Shown piece by piece: positions 53,381-64,000 of a stretch of DNA of 64,000 nucleotides (within the stretch, counting starts at the first letter, position 1; every line of letters begins with the position of its first letter). The notes under the pieces were generated by a model. The model saw only the letters and a list, made by a program, of their open reading frames with translations, had not been told where the DNA came from and did no database searches. Position numbers and translations under genes: made by a program. The DNA lies in assembly GCA_012295275.1 (NCBI GenBank), contig CM022667.1, forward strand, positions 15,087,168 to 15,151,167, given 5' to 3'. Source of the stretch: Chrysomallon squamiferum. Its lineage: Eukaryota; Mollusca; Gastropoda; Neomphalida; Peltospiridae.

Positions 53381-54780
53381 TATTACTTTTCCTATCATAT
53401 TAATATATCGATATCAGTGGCGTATAAAACTGTATTACCTTCTGAAGTACATACTATAAAAACAATTAAGGAGAAAAAATCCGTTTGATGGATAACTCTT
53501 TCTAAAATGAGTAAATCAAAATAAATGAGATAATAAAAGAGTTTATCACCTTCCACGTGTTTTGCATAAACTATTATTTTGTATCTGGTTAAAATATCGA
53601 TCTACTGAAGTATTTAAAATTGTTAAATTCAGTGAAGCAGTTTTCTTTGATAGTTTTCTCTTCTCACAAAGAAGAAGTCAAAGTAAATAAGGTAAGACAT
53701 ATTGTCACATATCAGACATTTTGTAAATTTACTTTGTATTTATGTACTAATATACTGATCTGCTGTAGTAAAAAAAGAAAAAAGAAAAAAGAAAACAAGT
53801 TCTGTAAGAGGATTTAGAATTAAAAACAGTTTGAATCTTTTTGAAATGAAATAAAACCAAATGAGCCAACATATGATGATTACATTTAACACATATTTTT
53901 TCTAACAAATGTACTTACATGTTGATATACTGATCAGTTGAAATATGTAAAATTATTAAATATCTGACGTAGATGATATAGAATTAAAGAAAAAGTAATA
54001 GTGGCTTGATTCCTTATGAAATAGTAAAGCAAAATAATTTGCTAGATATTTTATATATTCACTGTACTTAAATGTTAATATGTTAATCGGCCGTAGCAGA
54101 TCAAATGATTAAAAACTGCTAAAGTACTCGGAGAAAATTATTAGGATGTCATCGCTTAATTCTCTTTTAAATAATAAATCGGAGAAAATGAGTCAATATA
54201 CGATCACATTTACTGATTGGACTTACATGTTAGTATACTGATCGGTTGTAGCATATGAAATTAAATAAAATCTATCTATCTATGTATCTCTCTCTCTCTC
54301 TATCTATCTATCTATATATATATATATATATATGTTTGTTTTTTGTTTCTTTTTGTATTGTTTATTTATTTTTGTATTATTATTATAATTATTATTATTT
54401 TTTTTTATTGTATTTTTTATTATGTATGTGTTTTTGTAGACAACCATTCTCTGGAACGGAAAATAGTTACTTGCATTTGAGAAGGTTTGATCCTGCCATC
54501 CTTGACGCTTCAGACGAGGTGTCTAACCATAGAGCTACACACCATTAACCCAAATAAATTTATATCAGTTCCTTAAGTAAACTATACCGAATATATGTCT
54601 TATGTGTCGATATTGGTTAACTAAAATCATTGCCATATATATATATAAATATATGGATGGATGGATGGATGTGTGTGTGTATGTCACAAATTAATTTTAA
54701 GTTAAAGAGCAAATCTTCAGTAACATTATTTACATATTAATATACTGACATACAGCGGTGACGTATAGAATCATTAAACT
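53380..54780. repeat. Degenerate satellite, unit about 155-190 bp
   Basis: A diverged phrase like CATRTTAATATACTGATC-GTAG recurs at about 53401, 53591, 53748, 53922, 54076, 54231 and 54738. Spacings are 190, 157, 174, 154, 155 and 507 bases; the last contains a SINE-like insertion. Around the anchor, words such as AAATTATTAAA, AAATAAATCAAAATAAATGAG and GATTACATTTA recur in the same order. It is an old tandem array with strongly diverged units. Confidence 0.7.
54336..54640 (-). repeat. tRNA-derived SINE-like element, copy 1 (inverted)
   Basis: On the - strand the copy has an A-box-like TAGCTCTATGGTTA (complement of 54524-54537), a B box GGATCAAACC (complement of 54484-54493) and an A-rich tail seen here as T-rich DNA at 54336-54430. 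It interrupts the satellite array. Its body matches copy 2 at 55348-55563 in inverted orientation. Confidence 0.7.
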
Positions 54781-54916
54781 TTCTGAATTAGTTAATACAG
54801 AATAAGAAAAATAATTTAACAAAGAATATTAATGGGTTAATCGATTCACTAACAAACATTTCATCTCTTGTTCCATCTTTTTCTACATTAAAAAGGCCAT
54901 CATCAGATTCTTTAAA

Positions 54917-54974
<58 letters not shown>

Positions 54975-55005
54975 TTTTATTAATTGTTAAGTCTTTGTTA
55001 AGTTA

Positions 55006-55067
55006 TATATGAATTTTGATTTTATTATATATATATATTAATTGATAATAAAATCAAAATTCATATA
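55006..55067. repeat. Perfect 23-bp hairpin
   Basis: Arms 55006-55028 and 55045-55067 are exact reverse complements with a 16-base AT-rich spacer. Confidence 0.93.
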
Positions 55068-55347
55068 ATCTGAGATAATTTCGAGAAGAAAAAAAAATTG
55101 TTTCAGAAAAATATTAAATTCCTTATTGACATTTCTATAAGACGAAACGATAACTTTGCATAATTGTTAATATTCTTGTCGAAAATGGCTATACTTCGTA
55201 TCTGTCGTTTTTTGTTTTTTTATTTTTTATTTTATTTTATTTTTTATTTTTTTTCTAACTACTGTTGGTTCATGTAGGTGGCCTATCGAGACTTACAGAG
55301 CTAAAATCGATTACAAGGAGAATTGTTACATCTGTATCCTCAGGGAT

Positions 55348-55590
55348 TACAATGATTTAACTTAACCAACAACGACACATACGACACATATTCCGTATAT
55401 AACTTAAGGAACTGATATAAATTTATCTGGGTTAATGGTGTGTAGCTCGATGGTTAGACACCAAGCCTGAAGCGTTGAGGATGGCAGGATCAAATCTTCT
55501 CAAATGCCAGCAAGATATTTTGTTTTCCAGTGAACAGTTGTCTACAAAAGCACACACATAATACAAAATAATAAAAAAAAAAAAAAATAA
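55348..55590 (+). repeat. tRNA-derived SINE-like element, copy 2
   Basis: In + orientation: a 5' segment, then TAGCTCGATGGTTA (A box, 55443-55456), GGATCAAATC (B box, 55487-55496), a body to 55563 and an A-rich tail. It is the inverted partner of copy 1, with arms of about 200 bases. The tRNA-like part is preceded by a conserved 80-base segment, so the element may be composite. Confidence 0.7.
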
Positions 55591-55864
55591 AATTTAAAAC
55601 AAAAAAAAAAATAGAAAAATAGAAAATAGAAAAACAAAAAACACAAAAACAAACAAACAAACACAAACTAACAACGACAACAATAAAACAAATCCAAGAT
55701 ATTTGCGATTTTCTATCCATAGTTAGTGTATTTCTTATTTGTGGAAAAATGAATAAAAAATAAAAAATAAATAAATAAATAAATAAATAAATAAAATAAA
55801 ATACTTATTTTGTTTTTCATTATTTATTTATTTATTTATTTATGTATGTATGTATGGATGTATG

Positions 55865-55870
<6 letters not shown>

Positions 55871-55924
<54 letters not shown>
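55871..55924. repeat. (TG)n microsatellite
   Basis: A TG array of about 54 bases, flanked on both sides by GTAT repeats. Confidence 0.96.
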
Positions 55925-55941
<17 letters not shown>

Positions 55942-56248
55942 ATTCGCAACTAATACAGATTTTAATAAAACATATTCATATTTTGCTAAATAAATATCAG
56001 TTAATTAATTAATTCGTTCATTGACCAGTTCATTAATTCAGTATAATTATCTGCTAGGGTTTGTGGGGGAAGAGCTGATGGCATTCCTTTAGACACAGTT
56101 GGAGACTTATAGCTGATGTCAATCCAAATAAAGAGGAAGAAGAAGAAGAAGACGATGATGAAAAAGCTGATGAATGAAAAAACATACATACACACAATAC
56201 ATTCTTATATATATATATATATAAGAAAAACATTCATTCATCAAATCT

Positions 56249-56315
56249 AAAAACACATTTACCGAAGATGAAGAAGAGAACAGGAAGACATAATAAATTT
56301 AGTGAAGTAAGAAGA
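56249..56315 (+). repeat. Dispersed 65-bp repeat, copy A
   Basis: It matches 58937-59002 in the same orientation: ACACATTTAC, GAAGATGAAGAA/AAGATGAAGAAC, then AATAAATTTAGTGA and TAAGAA. Mobile-element origin is unknown. Confidence 0.7.
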
Positions 56316-56330
56316 ACATTCTCGCCTCAG

Positions 56331-56346
56331 ACCGGAAGTACGTCAC
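56331..56346 (+). promoter_or_regulatory. ETS/CRE composite motif
   Basis: ACCGGAAGTACGTCAC joins an ETS/GABP core (CCGGAAGT) to a CRE half-site (ACGTCA), a combination typical of housekeeping promoters. No gene start was recognised downstream, so this is a motif call only. Confidence 0.3.
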
Positions 56347-56885
56347 ATATCAGAAGTACGTGTACAGCCATTGGAATGTCGTAAAAGGACGCGTGAAAGT
56401 GATAACTTTTGTTAATAGCTTCCTCCAAAACCGTGACTTTGACTAAGTCTAGAGATGTTGTAGTCGTAAATTATGTCAGCATTGCTGCTCACTAGTCAGT
56501 GAGAAAAATATCGATTTCGTTTCGGTGGCATGAAGAGACTAACAGCTGTCAATTTTGCACGTACTGCGGGGTTTTACTAAATTACGGAACGTACTGAATA
56601 TACGGTTTTAATTTTTAATTCATTTTTTTTGTTTTACCTGATCTTTGTTCTTGCTGCGTCAGACTGTTAGACAGATGTCTTTTTTTTTTCATATTTTTTT
56701 TTGTTTTTAAATGGGTTTTTTACAGGTAATTAATGGCAAAAATGTCTGCCGTACTTTAACTTTTTTCGTCGAGAAAGATCATTATGGAAAGGTTTTGGTC
56801 GTGTTTAAAGACGAAAAAAAAAAAAAAAAAAGAACAAAAAAAGAAGATTTTTTAAATTTATTTTTTAATGATCTTTGTGTCTCTT

Positions 56886-56925
<40 letters not shown>

Positions 56926-57151
56926 ATATATTTTTAACCTGAATTTATTTTCAGCTGATCGAGTATTGTTAAATTCTTTTCAGTACACATGTACTCGGGT
57001 GCACAAAGAGAAAAAGTCTGTAATATGTTTGAGAGGTGAAGAAGGCAATAAAAGAGCGAGGATGAAATAAATAAAAGGCAGACAGAACGAAACACTGAAC
57101 AAGAGACGGCATCTGAGAAAGAGTTACATATAGAAACAAAAACAGAGACAA

Positions 57152-57152
<1 letters not shown>

Positions 57153-57227
<75 letters not shown>

Positions 57228-57261
57228 CAGTCATAGAAAGACAGCAATAGATAGAAAGAGC

Positions 57262-57348
<87 letters not shown>
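57153..57348. repeat. Twin (GA)n microsatellites
   Basis: Two AG arrays, about 57153-57223 and 57261-57348, are separated by roughly 37 bases of degenerate AG-rich DNA. They account for the Ser-Leu frame on the - strand. Confidence 0.96.
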
Positions 57349-57353
<5 letters not shown>

Positions 57354-58010
57354 AAGAGGACAGTCAGAGACAGACAGAGATGTGGGTCTATGAGATGTTT
57401 GAATACATGCAAGTATATGAAGAGTACATACATACGTCTGAATTGATTTTCTTTTTCTTTAAATACTTTAGACACTGGCCCCGGCAGTGATACAGAAATC
57501 AAACATATTTCATTAAATTACGTTACCACGTTTATGTCAACACTCACCAGCCTCTGAAACTATTTAATGTCTTGTGGCGGTACGAAACAAGGAGTTCATC
57601 TCGCATCTCGACAGCGTTCATAACCGTGAAAACTGCTTCAGGCGACAGAGAAATTTGAATCGTTTATTGGTTCGGGTTTATTTCTGAAGCGCTCGTGGCG
57701 AAAACTGTAAATTTAATCACCGAAGTCTAACAGAGTCGTCTTTGATAAAAGCGTATGTTTCTGAGCGAAATACTCAGCGCGTACAAATCTCTTTTATTTT
57801 CAACCGATGTCGCTTTCAGCCATTGTCTGATTGCATTAGCGCGAAAGTGTGGAGCTCTGAAGTGCATGGTGGAATTTTGATTTAAAAATCAATATATATA
57901 TTTATATACATTTATGTAGATATATGTGCGTGCATCACGTAGGGTTTAACATAGCTCGGCGTAATTAATTTTCTTTTTTGTATATATATATATATATATA
58001 GACATATATA
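57349..58010. other. Intergenic region, complex CpG-containing sequence
   Basis: Between 57570 and 57860 the sequence is repeat-free and CpG-rich, with no convincing reading frame. It could be a conserved non-coding element. A short (TA)n precedes the mariner element. Confidence 0.5.
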
Positions 58011-58243
58011 CAGGGTGGCCCAAAAGTAGGTTTACAGTTATTAAACTATCGTTTATATGCCTGAAGTTACTTGCACTGTGTGTCAGAACGTCCCGGGAAG
58101 GTTTGAAGAATGTTGCAATGTTGAAGGAGGACATTTTTAGCACCTGAGAGATTAAACATTTTCTGTTTAATGCTTGAAACATGCTTATATTTTAAAATAA
58201 ATTGCCTACATAATAACTGTAAACCTACTTTTGGACCACCCTG
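58011..58243 (+). mobile_element. Internally deleted mariner-type element (MITE-like)
   Basis: Terminal inverted repeats of 33 bp, 58011-58043 and 58211-58243, differ at one base and begin CAGGGTGGCCCAAAAG. TA dinucleotides flank both ends (58009-58010, 58244-58245), the Tc1/mariner target duplication. Inside, a + strand frame reads V-P-G-R-F-E-E-C and then V-E-G-G-H-F-stop-H-L, which matches the C-terminal G-G-H-F-E-H-L signature of mariner transposases with Glu changed to TAG. The rest of the transposase is missing, so it is non-autonomous. Confidence 0.9.
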
Positions 58244-58282
<39 letters not shown>

Positions 58283-59600
58283 ATAACACAAAATACAATA
58301 ACAACAATAATAATAACAATAGTCGTAGTAATATCAACAGTAGTGATAGCAGTAGAACAGTAATGGTAGTTCTAGTACTACAGCTGCTACTAATACTATT
58401 TATTACAGTAGTAGTAGTAATAATAGTAGTAGTAGTAGTAGTAGTAGTACAAGCGGCAGCAGCATCCACAGCAGCAGCAATGCTGTACAATAATTTTAAT
58501 TACTTGCAAGAGACGTGTTTAATGAATTCTCTTATTCAAAATAACGATATATCAGCTTAATTTTACACCGCATTGATGAAAGTTGATGCGGCAAAAATGT
58601 TCGTTTTCATACGAATTTATTCTGGAATTGCTGCTCATTGATTCCTTTAAGCCTTATTAACGAAAAACTTCAGCAAAGTCTTCGAGTGTAAAAACCAATT
58701 AACAAACCACCCTTCAGCGAAAACGTACGAAGGACGGAGCCAATTTTCGTCGGAATAACGAGGACCTCCGAAAATTATGCTATTGGCGAATATTACCGAC
58801 CGATCAATTCGCAATGGCCCGGATTATGTATCTATTTACGGATATGAATCAAAATTAGAGAATAATCTGTTAATAATTCTGTAAGTTAAATAAATGTTTG
58901 CTCTCGTAAAGTGAGCTTTAATAAAAAATGATTTCTTGAAACACATTTACTAAAGATGAAGAACAGAACAAGAAGAAACAATAAATTTAGTGATATAAGA
59001 AAATGTATAACGTCAGATTGAAATTTGTTGTCTTTGTGTATTTTATTACAGAAACATATAATAAATTTCCCCTCTGAACGGAATATCGCAGACTTGAGTT
59101 CCGCCCGATACATTTATTCTTACGGTTATCAATCATTATTTATATACTGTGATAGTCTTTTCTCAGGAGAAATTTATTCAGAAAGGATTGGAACTGAAAC
59201 AACGAACATTTGTTTCGCTTCTTTGTTAAAATGAAAATATATAAGGATAAAGTGAATTAAGACCCCCGACGGGTTGTTGTTACATCATTAACAGCACGAA
59301 ATACAGTATACGTGAATCTTAACTAACCATGACCTTTCGTGTGTCATGCAAGGGTACAGTCTGAAATGAGAAATAATCAAAACGGACAGTTTGTTTGACC
59401 CACTAAGCCAGCGATTTAACTGTTCAGATTCAGCTCGCTTCAACATCTTGCCAGCGAATATCGGCCCAGAAACCGAGCAGTTATAAATATTCAATAAACG
59501 CTGTGAAAATGTTGAATGTCACTGTATGGTTTTGTCATACCAAAGTCGTTATTTCAATTGATGGCTCCCGTAAAAAATAGGCTGAAGTCTGGTTTGATAT
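58244..59600. other. Intergenic region
   Basis: A (TA)n array at 58246-58280 is followed by a CAA/TAG/TAGCAG triplet tract to about 58480. The stretch 58560-58870 is repeat-free and CpG-containing without a good frame, a possible conserved non-coding element. Copy B of the 65-bp dispersed repeat lies at 58937-59002. No gene recognised. Confidence 0.6.
58937..59002 (+). repeat. Dispersed 65-bp repeat, copy B
   Basis: Direct-orientation counterpart of 56249-56315, 2.7 kb away, with about a dozen differences by eye. Confidence 0.7.
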
Positions 59601-59698
59601 ATTAAAAATATAAACATAAATAATGATAATGATGATGATGATGATGATGATAATAATAATAATACTAATAATAATAATATTAATAATAATAATAATAA

Positions 59699-59729
<31 letters not shown>

Positions 59730-60485
59730 AAGAAGAAGCAGAATAGTAGTAGTAGTATAGTAATAACAACAACACTGCGTTTATATCCACACTCACAAAC
59801 CTCAAATGAAAAATAAGCAAACAATAAATAAATAAATAAATAAGAACTAATATATATATATATAATAAAATAACAACAGCAGCAACAGCAACAACAATAA
59901 ATATATCAAAGAGCGAGATATAAAAGTGCTCTCCCGAAACGCAGTACGTCATAGGTTCAGTCTCCATCAGTTCGTCTAAGATCATATTTCCCATTACAAC
60001 TAGTAACACGAAACCGTAGCTCGCGTTAGTGAAATGAATATGTGAACTACACATTTTTGTCGCTAATTGGTAACATTACACGATATTACTTCAGCGGCAT
60101 TTTATTTCTTCTAATGATCGATTGATCAAGACTAACAGCTAAGAGTTTATATCATCAACATTATAAATGGGGATGCTTGGGTCGAATCCGACAATTGGTT
60201 CTTTTTCAGCGATGATTTATGAAGTTTAAGACTATTACTTAATTCTTTACTGTGTAGCAAATAGTTTATCACACCAAGTCTGAACACAGAATCGAATTTG
60301 ATAACCGTCACAGCATACATATATAAATATTTCGAAATAATGACGATAATGATTGTACAAATTTTAAAAAAAATCTAAATAAATATTTAACTACTACTAC
60401 ATCTTCTACTATTATTACTATTAACACTAACACTACTACAACTACTACTACTACTACTACTACTAATAATAATAATATGATAATG

Positions 60486-60552
<67 letters not shown>

Positions 60553-61137
60553 CAACAACAACAATCATATGAGGAATCAGATACAAAAATTAATCCCTTT
60601 TTTAATCCCGGTCATTAATTCAAGTGACAAAACAATAGAAATAACATCACTCGCTCACTCGCTAGAACTTAAGACTTCATCCGAAGTCTCAATTATAAAA
60701 CCTTTCCTGCGTAATCCATCACAGCTTCCTTGACTGTCGTTTGGCGGGGAGTAAAATATAGCTCTGACTGTTAATAGTTTATGAGCAACAGTCTGAGATT
60801 TGGGGTCAAACCAGTAAGTAAAGACAATCGCTTGCTGTTTTGTAAGTATGTGATTATAATTCGAAAACCAACATTCGTTATTCCGTCTGGCTGCAAGCAG
60901 TAGCCGCAGACGTTAATTTAAGTCATTTATTTCCTCGCTTTAAATTGTTCATTTGTTCATTTTGATTTTATGAAGTACCCTCCAAGGACTTCTGTGGTTG
61001 TTGTCGCAATTAGTTTTGGTCTTGTTGTTGCTGTTGTTGTTGTTGTTCTTTTTCTTATTATTCGACTTTTTCTTCTCCTCCTCCACCACGTTCTTTTTTT
61101 TCTTCTTCTTCTTCTTCTTCTTCTTCTTCTTCTTCTT

Positions 61138-61168
<31 letters not shown>

Positions 61169-61411
61169 TTATTATTATTATTTTTCTGAAATGGTTCGTT
61201 ATGGAGGTGTAAGAAAGCTAGTATGGGATTCTGTACTGCGTGGTACAAAACAATGGAGAAAAAAAAAATTCTTAGAAAAGAATAATCTTTTATTTTGTGC
61301 ATATTGCCTGATAACTAACAACAACAACATCATCATCATCACCACCACCACCACCACCACCACCCCACCAGCAACAACAACAACATAAACAACAACGACA
61401 ACAACAACAAC

Positions 61412-61450
<39 letters not shown>

Positions 61451-62230
61451 TTTTCCAATTATTGAATGACAATACCTGCTGAAAAGTTATGATGCATATG
61501 CGAAGTTGATGCCGACGATGATGGCATGACAATAGTGACGACGGTGATGATGGAAGTTATAACGAAAGTTATGAAGATGCTGACAGCAAAAGTTTCCAAG
61601 TTGAAGTTGAAGGAAGTGACGATGATGATGATGATGATGATGGTTACGATGATGATTATGTTTATGCAAAAACGCTAATGAAATCGTGTTTCCTGGATGA
61701 TAATGATGATATTAAATGTTGTCGATTATATAAAGTTCTTATTAGTTTCAATGTCGAAACTAAAGGAAATAATGAAATAACGTCTACATGTCTATTCTCG
61801 GGATAAAATTTAATATTTCACATTTCTGAGACAATCTGAAATTCTAATTCTCCTCCTGTTAAATTTGCATCAAAATTATATTCTTGTGACGATGACAATG
61901 ATGCGATTGTGATGATGACGCTGAAGACGTGATGACCATTATTCCTGTATTAATGGTAATAAGACAATATTTTACTCACAAAGTCATATAACATTTTAAT
62001 TCTGTTATATTAAATTCGTATTCTAGTCTGGAACCATGGTAACCAGACATCTCGTATATCACAGACAATAGCCAGAGATAGTTACAACAATTTTGTTTTA
62101 TATTACTGTTTCGATGATGATGGTGAATGTAATGAAGATGATGATGTTGATGATGATGATTATTATTACTATTATTATTATTATTATTGTTGTTGTTGTT
62201 GTTGTTGTTTTTGTTGTTGTTGTTGTTATA
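59600..62230. repeat. Microsatellite cluster
   Basis: Trinucleotide tracts dominate: GAT/TAA at 59623-59700, (GAA)n at 59701-59738, (TAC/TAG)-type at 60390-60465, (TAA)n at 60485-60550, (TTC)n at 61099-61167, (CAC)n at 61340-61363, CAA and (TAA)n at 61370-61450, GAT repeats at 61505-61660 and 62110-62160, (TTG)n at 62189-62228. All long frames here are homopolymeric products. A B-box-like GGGTCGAATCC at 60179-60189 hints at one more SINE relic. Confidence 0.85.
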
Positions 62231-62830
62231 TTTAGCAAACGAAAATGACGGGCAATGCTCTATAGTCTTCATAAAGCATCAACAGTTATTTCGTGTATTA
62301 CGTAAATCATCAAAATGGTTGAAAAGAGAAGGATTGAAGAAAAACAGAAACAGGATGGAAATGAAGTGGAGAGAAGAAGCACAGAAAGAAAACACTCACA
62401 TGCAGATACATAATAGACGGAAAGAGTCGAAGACTGAAGAAGAATCACGTAGAGAGAAACACTCAGAGAAGCTCAGAGGCAAGAAGCGTTTGGACCAAGA
62501 ATCTGCTAAATTAAAATAAAATAAAGTAAAAGATACAGAAACAGATAGCAAGATCATAATTTAACGAACATGACATTTCTCTTCTTTTTTTTTCTTTTTT
62601 AGTACGTTTTTCTTTGCATAATTATGCTATCAGATTCTGTACTTCTGTAATTAGGTTAGGTTTACAGGCATCTTTGCACATAAACACGTTCAGAACAAAT
62701 ATTTTAGAAAGCTTCTTCGGGAAAAAAATTATCTGAAACGGTATAGAATGAGCTTAATTTTATAAATTAGTAGAATAAAAAAAAAAAAAGAAAGAAAGAA
62801 AGAAAAGGAAAAGAAAAAGGATATGAGAAA
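62231..62830. other. Intergenic AG-rich stretch
   Basis: A purine-rich 250-base segment gives a 110-codon Lys/Arg/Glu-rich frame (62187-62519) that starts inside the (TTG)n array. It is probably a decayed AGA-rich repeat rather than a gene. Nothing else was recognised. Confidence 0.6.
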
Positions 62831-64000
62831 CAAGAACGGAATGTTTAATTCCAATATTTGCGTAAGCTCACACAAGAGTTCGAAGCAGTAACTTTAAAAT
62901 ACTCATTGACCTAAGCCCCAGTAACTCAAATCCGATCACGGCCAATATCGTTATTACCACTAATGATTTTCCATATAGTTCGCTCTGGCACTTGAACTCA
63001 AATTTGAGCTTTTATCAAGTAGCGTACCGCTCACAGACTTAAACCTCGGGAGCAAGAGAAATTCAATAATTCGGCTTGATACGAAACGAAATGAAAGTCT
63101 CTCTCTCGAGTGCCCGTGGATCAAATGTCGTTGCTGCCCGCTCGGCCACTTGGATAATTGTTTGCGCTGTCTCCTAACGAGGCTTAAAGAGTGTCTCGGA
63201 GTTTGTCCATTAAGAATTCTTTAAAAGGGTTTATGCCGGGAAGTCACATTTGCGCCATCAAAGTGCTCGACTTCGCGAACTCATTTCATTTCCCTCCGCC
63301 ACCGCCATCTTGAGTTGGGTCCCGTCAAGCGAGAATTTGCAATCTATGAAATAACCTTGTAATACGATTAAACTGCTTCAGAATCAACCGTTTTCCCACC
63401 TCCCAGTAGTCACTGTTCACACCCAACCACAGATATACGTGCGTTAGTTCAGACACGTAAGGTAAAACGTCTTTAGAACCATTATCGATATTGGTAAAAA
63501 TTTCATTTTCCGACGCGTGCCGTTAAACTCAGTAAATATATTTGGCGAGTGCAATTACGGTCTATCAGCCTGGGCAATTTACGAGCGAGTCGGAAACTAA
63601 TCCAGGCTAATGTCACTTCTCCGTGCATGAATGACTGCAAATTATTATGGCACCTAAATGATATATAATCTGATTTCGTATTGGTCTGTACGGTGAGCGG
63701 ATAGTGTAATAAAGTCTTTGACTTGCATCGACTGTTCGTTTCAGATTTCGTTTGGCCGAGGAATGCTCGCTCGACGCAGTAAATATCGAAATTACATGAA
63801 ACAAAATTAAATAAAACAGTCTGCAACTGCGGTTAATGCAGATGTTACTGGCACTGCCGCCGCCGCCGTAGCAGATGCTAGATACATTTAATTGTCTTTT
63901 TAAAAATTCAGTAGAACAAATGATCCCTTACAGTTTCAAATGTCAGTGCTGTTCCTTGTAATAATGTCACTCTTTACTGTTAGTGTGACGGCAGAAAGCA
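62831..64000. promoter_or_regulatory. Complex CpG-containing tail, possible regulatory region
   Basis: The last 1.1 kb is almost free of simple repeats and has clearly more CpG than most of the window. It carries a YY1-like CCGCCATCTTG at 63302-63312 and GCCGCCGCCG at 63859-63868. Reading frames are short and show no family. It may belong to a neighbouring gene or be a conserved non-coding block. Confidence 0.3.
63085..63155 (-). repeat. tRNA-like SINE head
   Basis: On the - strand TCCAAGTGGCCGAGCGGGCA (63136-63155) is an almost perfect pol III A box of Ser/Leu-tRNA type. A weak B-box-like TTTGATCCACGGG follows. Arms of a full tRNA cannot be drawn, so a SINE or other tRNA-derived repeat is more likely. 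Confidence 0.4.

Larger units (their letters stand above)
55591..57152. other. Intergenic region with possible promoter motif
   Basis: It contains AAAT repeats at 55765-55794, (TG)n at 55871-55924, (TA)n at 56207-56222, one copy of a dispersed 65-bp repeat at 56249-56315, an ETS/CRE composite at 56331-56346, poly-A near 56815-56831 and (CTAT)n at 56889-56925. A 119-codon frame at 56711-57070 is unremarkable. Confidence 0.65.

Noticed and set aside
56969-57502. 177-codon - strand frame, the longest in the window
   Set aside because: It is mostly Ser-Leu repeat from two (GA)n arrays; the ends show no domain.
62187-62519. 110-codon Lys/Arg/Glu-rich frame
   Set aside because: It starts inside a (TTG)n array and continues through purine-rich degenerate repeat; composition explains it.
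63085-63155. A functional tRNA gene on the - strand
   Set aside because: The A box is good, but no acceptor stem, anticodon arm or proper B box could be paired, so it was called SINE-like.
63503-63826. 107-codon - strand frame in the tail
   Set aside because: No family features; more likely non-coding conserved DNA or chance.

Overview
This is a eukaryotic, AT-rich window dominated by introns, intergenic DNA and simple-sequence repeats. Long (AG/CT)n, (TG)n, (TA)n and (TAA)n tracts, tRNA-derived SINE-like elements, kilobase-scale introns with GT-AG borders and molluscan-looking protein families suggest a lophotrochozoan, most likely a coleoid cephalopod such as an octopus. That assignment is an inference from style; no species marker was seen.

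Two complete protein genes can be assembled exon by exon, both on the + strand. (1) A four-exon gene between 6472 and 9438 encodes a 172-residue secreted group III (bee-venom fold) phospholipase A2, with a signal peptide, a WCGxG calcium loop, a CCRxHD catalytic motif and ten cysteines. A decayed copy of its promoter and first exon lies about 0.65 kb upstream, and its first intron holds decayed coding sequence of unknown origin. (2) A thirteen-exon gene between 16432 and 46879 (about 30 kb) encodes a 646-residue SLC6 sodium/chloride-coupled amino-acid transporter, by eye nearest the glycine/proline branch. Every junction is GT-AG and in phase, and all twelve membrane segments can be placed.

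Layout: 1-5.5 kb microsatellite-rich intergenic DNA; 5.5-9.5 kb PLA2 relic and PLA2 gene; 9.5-16.4 kb intergenic DNA with several very long dinucleotide arrays; 16.4-46.9 kb transporter gene, whose long introns hold a candidate RFX/CRE regulatory island (21.4 kb) and a 466-bp foldback repeat (30.5-31.0 kb); 46.9-49 kb probable 3' UTR or flank and a possible Cys-rich terminal exon; 49-64 kb intergenic DNA with a degenerate ~160-bp satellite, two inverted SINE-like copies, an internally deleted mariner element with both terminal inverted repeats, a microsatellite cluster (59.6-62.2 kb) and a more complex CpG-containing tail (62.8-64 kb).

The most unusual large-scale signal is a sharp CpG-depleted domain from about 34.9 to 48.8 kb. 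It begins inside the transporter gene after exon 5 and ends about 2 kb past the stop codon. It resembles the footprint of germline gene-body methylation covering only the 3' half of one gene. No RNA gene, CRISPR array or intact transposase gene was found. The two genes show no evident functional link.
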